DNA of 64,000 nt from Dyadobacter alkalitolerans DSM 23607 (GCF_000428845.1 NZ_AUAS01000005.1:186001-250000); one strand, 5' to 3'. Numbered from the stretch's first letter, positions 16,979 to 26,214 are shown. Program-made: numbers and translations. The notes: a model not told the origin generated them from the sequence alone.

Positions 16979-19900
16979 TTATTTGGGCAGTTCAACCTGC
17001 GCTGTGGTTCTCAGATAAGCTACCAGCTCAGTCACTTCCTTATCCGACAATGCTTCCAGAAGCCCTGAGGGCATCATGGAAACCGGCGTCACCTCGCGCG
17101 TCTGAATGTCTGATTTATTGATAGCAACCGCATCCTGCCCAACAATGCGTAATGTCAGCTGCCGGTCCGTTTCCTTGGCAATGTTGCCCACATAAGTACG
17201 GCCATCACGCGTGGTAACTACAACCATTTTGTAATCGTCCTGAATTTCTCCACTCGGATCGAGAATGTTACCGAGCAAATAATCGAGATTCGCACGGTTC
17301 GAGCCTGTAAGTTCAGGGCCGATAATGCCGCCTTCACCATAGAGCTTATGACACGGCGCACAAGTTCTCTGGAAAATCATGCGTCCCTGGTTGCGACTGG
17401 CCGCGGAAACATTCTTGTCGGTTAGCAGAGTTTTGTATTTCTTATAGGCCTTTTCATCAAAAGCTACATGGTCAATCGGCCCCCAAACTTCCACAAAACC
17501 GCTTCCTACCACCCTTCTGAGCTGCCGCGCAACGTAAGTAGGAATGTCCTTTTTGGGAATCACATTTTTAGAAATGGCCTGGGTGAGTAACCAGCCTGAT
17601 TTTGGCCGGGATGCCAATGTCTGAATGGCTTCGGCTTTTTCGGTTGCATTGAATTTCGGATATTGTTCAATCAGCAGCTTGCCTAATGGTTCGCTGTCGT
17701 ACCCGGCCATAGCACGGATCGCATCAAGCTTCAAGTCCTTATTAATGAGTAAATTAGACAGCTCAGCGAGTAATTCCGGTCTTTGCCGGATTGCCAGTGC
17801 CTGTAACGCTTTGCGGCGCTGGTCTGCGGGTGCATTCGCATTTTTAAGTGTTGCCAAAAAGCCCTTTGCCGCCTCCGTATCGCCGAAATGCTGGGATATT
17901 TCCACTGCCAGCGTTGCAGCAGGCTCGCTGGATTGTTTTAGGCTGGCAAAAACAGCTTTCCAGTTTGCAGGCGTCTTAATGTCTGTGCGGCCTTCCAGCC
18001 CGTCACGCATTCCCTCCATCATAACAACATGGTTCGCAGGCATTTTTCCAATCGCCGCTACCACCGTTTCCACAGCATCCGCATCCACCGCCCGGCGCGC
18101 AATGTATTGCGTCACCATTGAAAGTTTGCTTTTCCCGGCCATTTCTAATGCTTTCGCAGGATTGTTTTTAACCAAAGGCTCAATGCCATACCAGATCATT
18201 TTCGGAAGATTATGATCTTCGGCGTCAGCTAAATGGGCGATCAGATTTTCTGCAATTCCCCACCGCTGCGCCGGATCCATGCGTTGCAATGCGGACGCGA
18301 GATAAAGTCTCACAACAGGAGACGGATCTTCTTTGGCAAGCTTTACAAATTTGGCAACCGCTTCCTGTGAAGGCTTGTTGTTTTCCGTTAAAAATTGAAT
18401 GGCCCAGGCGCGAACATAGATGTCTTTATCGTCCAATGCTTTCATCAATTGATCAGCATTCAGAGCATTCGTAACCTGCAAAGCCCACATGGCACGGAGT
18501 CTGTAATCTGCGTTATTATCTTTTGCATAAATGTTCGCCAGTTTTTCAAGCGCATCCTTGGACAACTTGCCTTTCACAGCCCTGTTTTGCAAAATGATCC
18601 TGGCGCGGCGTGCGTGCCATTCGCTTTTGCTGGTTTGCAAATCGGCCAGTTGCATGTCAGACATTTTGCCAAGATCATCATAGCGACCTTTCCAGTTTTC
18701 TGCATTGGAAACTTTTGGCATAATCCTGAAAATCCGGCCTGTTTCTGAGTTCAAAACATCCGATCCGCAAATGTCGGCATCGTGCCAGTCGAGGACATAC
18801 ATGCCACCTTCCGGCCCGATTTCCATGCTGAAACCAACCCATTGCGCATTGTTGGCCATCATAAAATCATCGCCGTGCTTCCCGCTGAACCCCGAGCCCT
18901 TGGGTGTTAGAATGTCTGATAAGATGCCGTGCTCGTGAATATTGGCCATGAAAATTTTCCCGCGTTCAGACTCCGGGAAAGCATCGGACAAGTAAACCCG
19001 TGCGCCGCCATGCGCCGAGCGGTGCGTGTGATCGGCTATGGTTTTGATATCATTATAAACATACGGATTGAAATGTTGTCCGCCCTGCCGGTGGTAAATG
19101 CCGCCCGGGATTACGTGCCATAAATGCGGGATCACGCAAGCCGTCATCAGCAACTGGCCTTTTGCATCATAATCAATGCCCCAAGGATTGCTGAAACCAT
19201 GTGCTACAACCTCAAAAATAGCTTTGGTAGGATGGTAACGCCACACGCCACCATTGATATCGACGCCATCTTCCACCTCAAAATTCTCGGGAAACGGGTC
19301 CTTATGCTTGTAAAGCTTGCCTTTATCCTTAGGTTTTCCCACTTTGGAAGGCGTGGCAAAACCCTGCAAACCATATAGCCAGCCGTCGGGACCCCAATGA
19401 AAACTGTTCAATGTCTCGTGCCGGTCGCGGATGCCCCAGCCTGTCAGGCGCACTTCAATATTGTCCATATCGGCTTTGTCGTCACCATTTTTATCCGGCA
19501 CAAAAAGCAGGTTCGGCGGAGCGCCTACAAAAACGCCATCAAAACCTACTGCAATCGCGGATGGAAATGCAATGCCTTCCATGAAAACCTTTCGGCTGTC
19601 GGCAACGCCATCTCCATTCGTATCTTCCAGGATCAGAATCCGGCTGTCGCCTGCATTTGAAAAACCTTTTCCCCTCGACTCGTAATCCTTGTTTTCCGCA
19701 ATCCACATTCGCCCCTTATCGTCCCAGCAGAACGCCATCGGCTGCGTCATCATAGGTTCCGAAGCATAGGCATTTACCTGAAAACCGTCTTTAATTGTCA
19801 TAGCAGCAACTGCCTCCTGCGCACTCAGGAATTTGGCCTCCCTACCCTCTTTTTGGGCAATCGCCCACAATGCAGCAGTGTTATAAGTGCCATTGTTGCC

Positions 19901-20821
19901 GATGAATTCGCCGAATGTTTTATTTAATTCCACATCATTCAGCTCGCCGGTGTAAATGACGAGTTCATGCTTGATTGTCTCCGTTTCTCCTTTTTTAATG
20001 TGCCAATCGGCCTTTCTTGCCCTCGCCGGACCAGCGCCCAGTTGCTGGTCAACGCGCCAGGTTTGGGGATAACCTTTATTTTCAGGATGATCCAGAATCG
20101 CAATGTGTGCGAGGTTATCGCGGCCCGTCACCTGCATGCCGATATCCACCCACATGGCGGCCTGGCCCTCTGCTTTTTCATTTTTTTGCCGCGCAGCATT
20201 GATCACCTCGCCCTTAATGCCTTCCTTCCAGGGCATTCTGACGAACAAGCCGCCGTAATCATATTTTCCAATGGTCACATCCGTTTGTGCCTCGCCATTC
20301 CATTCGAGATCGAGCAGATATTTGCCGTCTTTGAAACGCATGGACCAGTTCTGGGTTTCGGTCAAAACAGCCTTCCCAGTCGAATCAAGCAGATTATAGA
20401 CTGTTTGCCATTTGACTTCGGTTCCTTTTGCTTCAACCACTTTTGCCGAAACCCTTTTCCAATAATCGCCGTCTGGATGATGAAAATAGTCGCGGCTGTT
20501 CACGCGCGTGTAACCCCAGTAAATGCCAGTTTGATGCTTGTGATGACCCGGGCTGTATTCGGTAAGCACGCCTTTTCCGTCCGGCGCGACAATCGGGTGC
20601 AGGTAAGGGCGGAAATTTGCCTTCGCATTCTGGACTAAAATCGGCTTTTTATCTGTTCCATTAAATATACTGATGGTCTCTTCCGCTTCGTTTTGAACGG
20701 CAGAAAGGGAATTTTCCGCAACCACATTTTTTTTGATTTCCTTCGCGGGATTTTTTAAATTATATCCGAAATTGAGCAACAGGAAAATGAGGAAAAGCGG
20801 GGCTGACCTTATGATTTGCAT
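16979..20821 (-). CDS. fusion protein: DUF6807 (PmoA-like) + PVC-type sorbosone dehydrogenase propeller + HEAT + cytochrome c
   Basis: A 1280-residue exported protein. I start at 20821 (MQIIRSAPLFLIFLLL) because it gives a signal peptide; the frame is open to 20878. Order of parts: DUF6807 family, about residues 45-310 (YLHPIVAPDGKGVLTEYSPG, HHKHQTGIYWGY); an L-sorbosone/glucose dehydrogenase-like beta-propeller, about 340-700 (WDDKGRMWIAENKDYESRGKG region, ILEDTNGDGVAD); HEAT/ARM repeats, about 715-1110; and a C-terminal haem domain with CAPCH near 1153-1157 and a methionine-bearing SMMPSGLL stretch. The last three parts are the known PVC-type haem-binding dehydrogenase layout. Probably periplasmic, oxidising a sugar and passing electrons to cytochrome c. 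Substrate unknown. Confidence 0.85.
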   Translation of the reverse strand: MQIIRSAPLFLIFLLLNFGYNLKNPAKEIKKNVVAENSLSAVQNEAEETISIFNGTDKKPILVQNAKANFRPYLHPIVAPDGKGVLTEYSPGHHKHQTGIYWGYTRVNSRDYFHHPDGDYWKRVSAKVVEAKGTEVKWQTVYNLLDSTGKAVLTETQNWSMRFKDGKYLLDLEWNGEAQTDVTIGKYDYGGLFVRMPWKEGIKGEVINAARQKNEKAEGQAAMWVDIGMQVTGRDNLAHIAILDHPENKGYPQTWRVDQQLGAGPARARKADWHIKKGETETIKHELVIYTGELNDVELNKTFGEFIGNNGTYNTAALWAIAQKEGREAKFLSAQEAVAAMTIKDGFQVNAYASEPMMTQPMAFCWDDKGRMWIAENKDYESRGKGFSNAGDSRILILEDTNGDGVADSRKVFMEGIAFPSAIAVGFDGVFVGAPPNLLFVPDKNGDDKADMDNIEVRLTGWGIRDRHETLNSFHWGPDGWLYGLQGFATPSKVGKPKDKGKLYKHKDPFPENFEVEDGVDINGGVWRYHPTKAIFEVVAHGFSNPWGIDYDAKGQLLMTACVIPHLWHVIPGGIYHRQGGQHFNPYVYNDIKTIADHTHRSAHGGARVYLSDAFPESERGKIFMANIHEHGILSDILTPKGSGFSGKHGDDFMMANNAQWVGFSMEIGPEGGMYVLDWHDADICGSDVLNSETGRIFRIMPKVSNAENWKGRYDDLGKMSDMQLADLQTSKSEWHARRARIILQNRAVKGKLSKDALEKLANIYAKDNNADYRLRAMWALQVTNALNADQLMKALDDKDIYVRAWAIQFLTENNKPSQEAVAKFVKLAKEDPSPVVRLYLASALQRMDPAQRWGIAENLIAHLADAEDHNLPKMIWYGIEPLVKNNPAKALEMAGKSKLSMVTQYIARRAVDADAVETVVAAIGKMPANHVVMMEGMRDGLEGRTDIKTPANWKAVFASLKQSSEPAATLAVEISQHFGDTEAAKGFLATLKNANAPADQRRKALQALAIRQRPELLAELSNLLINKDLKLDAIRAMAGYDSEPLGKLLIEQYPKFNATEKAEAIQTLASRPKSGWLLTQAISKNVIPKKDIPTYVARQLRRVVGSGFVEVWGPIDHVAFDEKAYKKYKTLLTDKNVSAASRNQGRMIFQRTCAPCHKLYGEGGIIGPELTGSNRANLDYLLGNILDPSGEIQDDYKMVVVTTRDGRTYVGNIAKETDRQLTLRIVGQDAVAINKSDIQTREVTPVSMMPSGLLEALSDKEVTELVAYLRTTAQVELPK

Positions 20822-20946
20822 AGGTTTTACAATCAGGTAATGGTTGGTGAAAGGGCTTGGAATGACAGGAATAAGCACAAAACCTTCTGGAAATACTCTT
20901 AAACCTTTCAGGAAGGCTACATTAAAAACTTAGGTTTCGATCTGTC

Positions 20947-21852
20947 ATGGCGTTGATCAAAATGATATGGCTGCTTATATTGATTACCATGATGGACTTT
21001 CATGGGATCATTTACCGTGGCGTGAAGCAAAAAAAAGATGCAAGTTACCAGGGCCGGATCACCAACATTAACCCCCTGATCCTGAATAAGGGAAAATTGG
21101 CTGGAAGCTGGCGGTTTGCTAAATTCAGAGGCAGTTCGGCCGTTCCGAATAAAGATCGCAGCCTGCTAAAAGTGACCGGCAGCATGGATCAGGTTTTAAT
21201 GTCCTTTTTCCCCGACAGCACTTTCACCCGTGTTTATCAAGATGGCAAATACGATTTCGGCCAATATTCTTATGACGAAAATGACCAGTCGCTTTTATTG
21301 ACGGCCAATCGCAAAACGGAGGAGTTGAAAGTGATTATACAAACGTCGCCTTCGGGAAAACAGCGACTTTTGGTAGAGTTCATGCCGGGAAACAGCCTGC
21401 CGCTGGCCCAATATGGTGAGCCGATAGATAGATATATGGAAGATCCTTTTTCCGTTCAAAACAATGCCTGGCGTATTAAACCGGACGCGCCGGAAACGAA
21501 GGATAAAATTTATGACCGGCTGATCAATTACATTGGCCACAATGCATCCATATTAAGGGCCGCTTACACGCGGGAGCAGGATTACATTTCGTGGGAATTC
21601 TCCAAAGGGATTATTAAGGTCTATAATGTAGGCATCGGCATTGTGCCCAAAAACGAAGTGCCGGAAGCGTGGATCGACAGTTTTCATTCGCGCGAGGATG
21701 CAATGGAATGCTATGCGTTGTTTGAAAATTACCTGCGCACTGCAAAGCATACCAAACATAATTCGGGCAACTGGGTCAAAGATGATTACCAGATCCTGGC
21801 CGACATCCGTCAAGGCTTGCTCAGATGGCAAAAAACCGGCGTCCGCGAATAG
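20947..21852 (+). CDS. hypothetical exported or membrane-anchored protein
   Basis: A 301-residue protein I do not recognise. Residues 2-20 (ALIKMIWLLILITMMDF) are a membrane anchor or signal, followed by a soluble region. Residues about 55-180 look like a small beta-rich domain (LAGSWRFAKF, FTRVYQDGKYDFGQYSYDE) resembling lipocalin-type 'residual' domains. The C-terminal part, about 185-301, is alpha/beta with conserved-looking aromatic residues (YISWEFSKGIIKVYNVG). It is divergent from the large fusion gene, 125 bases between start codons. Confidence 0.55.
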   Translation: MALIKMIWLLILITMMDFHGIIYRGVKQKKDASYQGRITNINPLILNKGKLAGSWRFAKFRGSSAVPNKDRSLLKVTGSMDQVLMSFFPDSTFTRVYQDGKYDFGQYSYDENDQSLLLTANRKTEELKVIIQTSPSGKQRLLVEFMPGNSLPLAQYGEPIDRYMEDPFSVQNNAWRIKPDAPETKDKIYDRLINYIGHNASILRAAYTREQDYISWEFSKGIIKVYNVGIGIVPKNEVPEAWIDSFHSREDAMECYALFENYLRTAKHTKHNSGNWVKDDYQILADIRQGLLRWQKTGVRE

Positions 21853-21866
21853 GTTAATGCACAAAA

Positions 21867-21893
21867 AAAGAGGGAGAAATAATCCCCCTCTTT
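21867..21893. terminator. probable bidirectional terminator
   Basis: Stem AAAGAGGG / CCCTCTTT with an 11-base loop, between the rightward hypothetical gene and the leftward small secreted protein gene. A run of seven A on its left gives a T-tract for the leftward transcript; the right side is only moderately T-rich. Confidence 0.65.
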
Positions 21894-21941
21894 AACTTTC
21901 TCTTTCTCCGTAAAGCCTTCTCAAATTAAGGCTGATTTTAA

Positions 21942-22199
21942 TTACTTCGTAGTGCTTTTCAATTGTAGGCCTACGATAGCTGCTTTTTGTGATGCACTGT
22001 GATTGTTGGTGTCAATCGAATTTTTTGCTTTCTGTGGTGCCGGACTTTCCAAAACGGGAAGTGAAGCTGGAAGTGCTTTGCTTAGTCCAGAAACTTTTAC
22101 TTTTTCTTCAACTGTATATGCAGTGGTATTAGCGTTAGCGTAAGTTACGAAAGTCAAGGCCATCAAGGCTGCTGCGAAAATGTTTTTTGTATTTTTCAT
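21942..22199 (-). CDS. small secreted hypothetical protein
   Basis: An 85-residue protein. Residues 1-24 form a clean Sec signal (MKNTKNIFAAALMALTFVTYANA). The mature part is about 60 residues, polar, with no cysteines or motif I recognise. A good promoter lies upstream (22250-22278) and a terminator downstream (21867-21893), so it is a single-gene transcript. Real expression is therefore likely even though the family is unknown. Confidence 0.6.
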   Translation of the reverse strand: MKNTKNIFAAALMALTFVTYANANTTAYTVEEKVKVSGLSKALPASLPVLESPAPQKAKNSIDTNNHSASQKAAIVGLQLKSTTK

Positions 22200-22249
22200 T
22201 GTTAATAGTGTTTACGTTTTTTGTTCTGTTTTTGTCTCTAATTCTTGTA

Positions 22250-22278
22250 CAAATATACTACAATTATCTGAATACAAA
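22250..22278 (-). promoter_or_regulatory. Bacteroidota-type promoter of the small secreted protein gene
   Basis: On the minus strand TTTG (22278-22275), a 17-base spacer, then TATATTTG (22257-22250), a full match to the -33/-7 form of Bacteroidota sigma factors. Transcription should start near 22243, leaving a 5' leader of about 44 bases. Confidence 0.65.
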
Positions 22279-22693
22279 CGTTCAAGCAGACAATGTGCTT
22301 TACGGCATTCGGCGGAAATGATCATAATTTGAAGTTTAAGATCCGCTTATACAGCTTCTTAAAATATAATTATTTAAAGATTAGAATTTGAATAGTAACC
22401 TAAAAGCTGCTTTTTTTACTTCACTTAATTCTGTTTGGCTAGGCCAACGGTCAATCTTAGAACAATCCAATTAAAAAGGATAAGATACAATTTGGCAAAG
22501 TGATCTTTAATCAGAATAAAATTCGGAGTGTATTTTATCAATAGCCATTTTTGCCAATTTTTTGACCCAAAAAGCTCCCACTGCCAAAAAATATTTTGAA
22601 AATAATTTTAAATAGTTTTCACCGATTGATTATCCGGTCAGTTTTTCGGGTGTTTTTATAAACTTTGCGGCTCAATCGAGTAAGTTTGCAGCT
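22279..22693. other. AT-rich intergenic region upstream of topB
   Basis: About 415 bases with no convincing gene, RNA or repeat. It is clearly richer in A+T than its neighbours. TAAGTTTG at 22681-22688, just before the topB start, matches the -7 form but is too close to the ATG to be used unless the message is leaderless. Confidence 0.5.
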
Positions 22694-24832
22694 ATGAAAT
22701 TGTGTATTGCTGAAAAGCCAAGTGTTGCCAAAGACATTGCGGGAATTATCGGGGCCAATCAGCGCAGGGACGGTTATTATGAGGGGAATGGTTATCAGGT
22801 CACCTGGACTTTTGGTCACTTCTGCACATTAAAAGAACCGCACGACTATACAGAACGCTGGAAATCATGGCGTTTGGAAGACCTTCCCATGATCCCATCC
22901 AGTTTCGGCATCAAGCTGATCGATAATGCGGGAGCGATGAAGCAATTTGCGGTGATCGAAAGTCTGGTCAGCAAATGCGAGGAAGTGATCAACTGCGGGG
23001 ATGCGGGCCAGGAAGGTGAGCTCATCCAGCGCTGGGTATTACTGAAAGCCAAATGCACCGTTCCCGTGAAACGCCTCTGGATCTCTTCGCTTACCGAACA
23101 AGCGATTCGCGAGGGTTTTGAAAAACTCAAAGACAGCGCACTTTACAACAACTTATATGCAGCAGGCAGCGCACGCGCCATCGGCGACTGGCTGCTGGGC
23201 ATGAACGCGACACGCCTTTTTACCAAAAAATTCGGTCAGGGAAAGGTCGTCCTGAGCATTGGCCGCGTCCAAACGCCTACGCTCGCATTGATCGTGCAGC
23301 GTCAGAAGGAGATCAATGCATTTATCTCGGAAGAATATTGGGAATTAAAAACCATTTACCGCGAAACAGAATTTACGGCAACCATTGACCGGATCAGGAG
23401 TGAAGAAAAGGCAAAAAAAGGCCTCGCCTATTTGCTGCTGCACGATTTTGAAATAACATCATTTGAAAAAAAGGAAGGAAAAGAAGGAAATCCAAGGCTC
23501 TTCGACCTGACTTCACTACAAGTGGAAGCCAATAAAAAGTTTGGCTATTCCGCCGAGGATACATTAAAGCACATTCAAAATCTCTACGAAAAGAAATTCG
23601 TGACTTACCCGCGGGTCGACACAACCTATCTTTCCGAAGATCTGCATCCCAAAGTAGAGGGCATATTGAGGCAGCTCACTTACTATGCGCAACTGACCGC
23701 GCCGCTTTTGGAAAAACCAATCCCAAAATCAAAAACGGTTTTTGATGATAAGAAAGTAACGGATCACCACGCCATTATTCCTACCGGCGTTTTGCCCGGT
23801 AACATCAGCTCGGAAGAAAAGCGCATTTACGACCTGATCGCCCGCCGGTTTATTGCCGTTTTCTATCCGGAATGTAAGGTTTCAAACACAACGGTGCTGG
23901 GAATGGTGGGACAAGTTGAATTCAAAGCAACAGGGAAGCAGATTCTGGAACCGGGCTGGCGGGCTGTTTATGCCAATGATGCCAGCGCGAGAAAAGAGGC
24001 AGCGGAAGAGGAAAAGCTGATGCCCAACTTCGAAGTCGGCGAAAGAGGCCCGCACGAGCCGCGCGTGCACCAGGGAAAAACCACGCCGCCCAAAGCTTAC
24101 ACGGAAGCCACATTGCTGAGAGCCATGGAAACGGCCGGGAAGCAGGTGGAGGATGAGGAAATGCGCGAGCTAATGAAAGACAACGGCATCGGAAGGCCGT
24201 CCACCCGCGCCAACATTATCGAAACGCTTTTCAAAAGGCGTTATATTGAAAAGAAAAAGAAGAACATTCTGGCCACACAAACGGGCATTGACCTCATTGA
24301 CACCATTCAGAATGAACTGTTGAAAAGTGCCGAGCTCACCGGAAACTGGGAGCGGAAACTGCGGCTGATTGAAAAGGGCGATTATTCGATGGAAACGTTC
24401 AAACAAGAGCTGATCCAGATGGTTGTGGAGCTGACCAATGAAGTGAAGAATAACCGCGGACGTGCCATCAGCATTGCCGAAGAAGTGCCGGTTGTGATCG
24501 AGAAAGAGGAAAAAGAAAAGAAGCCCGCCAAACCCCGCGAGCCGAAAGAGCCAAAGGAGGAAATCAACATTGAAGCGCTTACGTGCCCAAAATGCAAAGA
24601 GCAATTGCTCAAAAAAGGAAAAACCGCTTACGGCTGTTCCAATTTCAGCGTATGCGGTTTTAAAATTCCGTTTGAGTTTTTAGGTAAAAAACTTACGGAC
24701 AAACATGTATATGACCTGCTAAGCAAAGGCAAAACCGCCAAGATCAAAGGACTGCAAATCCCCGGCAACCCTGAAACCACCGACGCGAGGCTGGTCATGA
24801 ATGGCGATTTCAATTTTGAAGTGGCTAGGTGA
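22694..24832 (+). CDS. topB: DNA topoisomerase III (type IA)
   Basis: A 712-residue type IA topoisomerase. It begins with the Toprim domain (MKLCIAEKPSVAKDIAG), acidic motif CGDAGQEGEL at 101-110, conserved RVQTPTLALI at 191-200 and the active-site tyrosine Y305 in FVTYPRVDTTYLS. After residue about 600 comes a basic, Lys/Pro/Glu-rich linker and one zinc-ribbon-like element (CPKCKEQLL...YGCSNFSVCGF). It relaxes or decatenates negatively supercoiled DNA via single-strand passage. The 3' end is followed by an in-frame imperfect duplicate of its last 24 bases, with a second stop. Confidence 0.95.
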   Translation: MKLCIAEKPSVAKDIAGIIGANQRRDGYYEGNGYQVTWTFGHFCTLKEPHDYTERWKSWRLEDLPMIPSSFGIKLIDNAGAMKQFAVIESLVSKCEEVINCGDAGQEGELIQRWVLLKAKCTVPVKRLWISSLTEQAIREGFEKLKDSALYNNLYAAGSARAIGDWLLGMNATRLFTKKFGQGKVVLSIGRVQTPTLALIVQRQKEINAFISEEYWELKTIYRETEFTATIDRIRSEEKAKKGLAYLLLHDFEITSFEKKEGKEGNPRLFDLTSLQVEANKKFGYSAEDTLKHIQNLYEKKFVTYPRVDTTYLSEDLHPKVEGILRQLTYYAQLTAPLLEKPIPKSKTVFDDKKVTDHHAIIPTGVLPGNISSEEKRIYDLIARRFIAVFYPECKVSNTTVLGMVGQVEFKATGKQILEPGWRAVYANDASARKEAAEEEKLMPNFEVGERGPHEPRVHQGKTTPPKAYTEATLLRAMETAGKQVEDEEMRELMKDNGIGRPSTRANIIETLFKRRYIEKKKKNILATQTGIDLIDTIQNELLKSAELTGNWERKLRLIEKGDYSMETFKQELIQMVVELTNEVKNNRGRAISIAEEVPVVIEKEEKEKKPAKPREPKEPKEEINIEALTCPKCKEQLLKKGKTAYGCSNFSVCGFKIPFEFLGKKLTDKHVYDLLSKGKTAKIKGLQIPGNPETTDARLVMNGDFNFEVAR

Positions 24833-24862
24833 TGCAGCTTTGAAGTGGCTAAGTAACGCAGC
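24815..24862. repeat. tandem 24-bp duplication at the topB stop codon
   Basis: Units 24815-24838 and 24839-24862 differ at 3 of 24 positions. The first unit holds the TGA stop of topB; the second keeps the frame and supplies a TAA in the matching place. Confidence 0.8.
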
Positions 24863-24874
24863 CTCCTTCTCCGC

Positions 24875-25117
24875 TTACATCGGCGTATTCGGCGTTTCAA
24901 CAGTCGGTAACTGGAATGAAATCCCTGAAATCTGGCACAACGCAAGGAACTCCGAGAGGCTTGGCAACTGCCCGCCATTAAAGATTTTCTCTGCAATTTC
25001 CTGGCTCAGGCCTGCTTCTTCCAATGCATTACCATTATTAATCCCCTTTGCTTCAATTAGTTGCTTCATCTCAGCGACCAGTGCTTTTGCCTGATCTTCG
25101 TAAATTGTGGTTTCCAT
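24875..25117 (-). CDS. small hypothetical protein with helix-turn-helix-like pattern
   Basis: An 80-residue protein starting at the ATG at 25117 (METTIYEDQAKALVAE); the frame continues upstream without a plausible domain. The middle (GNALEEAGLSQEIAEKIFNGGQLPSLSEFLALCQISGISF, about residues 28-67) resembles the helical layout of XRE/Cro-type DNA-binding domains, where a residue pattern like LSQEIAEKIFNG would be the second and third helix. DNA binding is only a guess. It converges on topB and diverges from the aldo/keto reductase gene. Confidence 0.5.
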   Translation of the reverse strand: METTIYEDQAKALVAEMKQLIEAKGINNGNALEEAGLSQEIAEKIFNGGQLPSLSEFLALCQISGISFQLPTVETPNTPM

Positions 25118-25202
25118 TTTTTCTGAACATTGATTTAAATGATTTGGAACAAAACTGTGCCAACTTATGCCCAGGCGTGACATTTGTGATTTCTCAAATA
25201 AT

Positions 25203-25260
25203 TAGGCATTAACATGCGGATCATGGCGAATCAAATCATCAAACTGCGGGTTAATGCTTA
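25203..25260. repeat. inverted repeat between the small HTH-like gene and the aldo/keto reductase gene
   Basis: TAGGCATTAAC (25203-25213) and GTTAATGCTTA (25250-25260) are inverted repeats matching at 10 of 11 positions, 36 bases apart, in the divergent promoter region. A regulator-binding role is possible but unproven. Confidence 0.4.
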
Positions 25261-25284
25261 ATAATCTTTAACAAATCACAAACC

Positions 25285-26214
25285 ATGAGCACATCCATTG
25301 CACAGACATTCCGCGTTGGCGGAGAAATTGAGATAAAAAGACTGGGTTATGGCGGCATGCAGCTTACAGGCAAGGGCGTCTGGGGCGAAGTTGCTGATCG
25401 GGAAAATGGCAAAAAAGTGTTACAAGCTGCCGTTGGAGCAGGAGTAAACTTCATCGATACAGCCGATTCTTACGGCCCGCATACCAACGAAGTCCTGATC
25501 GCAGATGCATTGCACCCCTATCGGCTCGACCTGCTAATCGCGACAAAAGGCGGCTTTGATCGGACCGGCCCAAATCAATGGGTCACCAACGGCGATCCAA
25601 AACACATCCGTGAAGCCATCGACGGGAGTTTGAAAAGATTAAAAGTTGAGAAAATCGACCTTTGGCAGTTGCACCGTTTCGATCCAAAATTCCCGGTTGA
25701 AGAGACGCTGGCACCTGTTGTAGAGGCGGTTAATGCGGGCAAAATACGATTTGTGGGTTTGTCGGAAGTAAATGTCGAGCAGATTCAGCGCGCTGAAAAA
25801 GTGATTGAAATTGTTTCTGTTCAAAACCTGTACAACCTGGGCGACCGCAAATGGGAAGAAGTCGTTGATTACACCGAGCAGCAAGGAATGGCATTTATCC
25901 CGTGGTATCCGCTCGCATCCGGCCCGAACAAGCTACAATCCAAAATCGCACAGATCGCCGAGAAGCACGGCGCTACAACTTCACAGATTGCGTTAGCCTG
26001 GCTATTGAAACGAGCTCCACACATTCTCCTTATCCCCGGCACCAGCTCGCTGGAACATTTAAAAGAAAACATGGGCGCAGCGAACATTACATTGTCCGAT
26101 GAGGACTTTGAAGCGTTGTCGAGTGACATGAAGCACCTCACACAGTCTTTTGGGAAGCCGCCTTCTGCGGCTCCCAAAAGTGCTGAATTGTATAGTTCTT
26201 CTCCAATTTGGTAG
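25285..26214 (+). CDS. aldo/keto reductase
   Basis: A 309-residue (alpha/beta)8 NADPH-dependent oxidoreductase. Seen are the N-terminal RLGYGGMQLTG strand (residues 18-28), the FIDTADSYG motif (about 55-63) with the catalytic Asp and Tyr, KIDLWQLHRFDP (about 121-132) with the catalytic His region, and the LIPGTSSLEHLKENM cofactor-binding segment near 250-264. It reduces carbonyls or oxidises alcohols; substrate unknown. Its last 77 bases overlap convergently with the 3' end of higA. Confidence 0.9.
   Translation: MSTSIAQTFRVGGEIEIKRLGYGGMQLTGKGVWGEVADRENGKKVLQAAVGAGVNFIDTADSYGPHTNEVLIADALHPYRLDLLIATKGGFDRTGPNQWVTNGDPKHIREAIDGSLKRLKVEKIDLWQLHRFDPKFPVEETLAPVVEAVNAGKIRFVGLSEVNVEQIQRAEKVIEIVSVQNLYNLGDRKWEEVVDYTEQQGMAFIPWYPLASGPNKLQSKIAQIAEKHGATTSQIALAWLLKRAPHILLIPGTSSLEHLKENMGAANITLSDEDFEALSSDMKHLTQSFGKPPSAAPKSAELYSSSPIW

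Noticed and set aside
19967..20638. Long rightward open frame (223 codons) opposite the DUF6807 part of the fusion gene.
   Set aside because: Antisense shadow; composition and lack of motifs do not support a protein.
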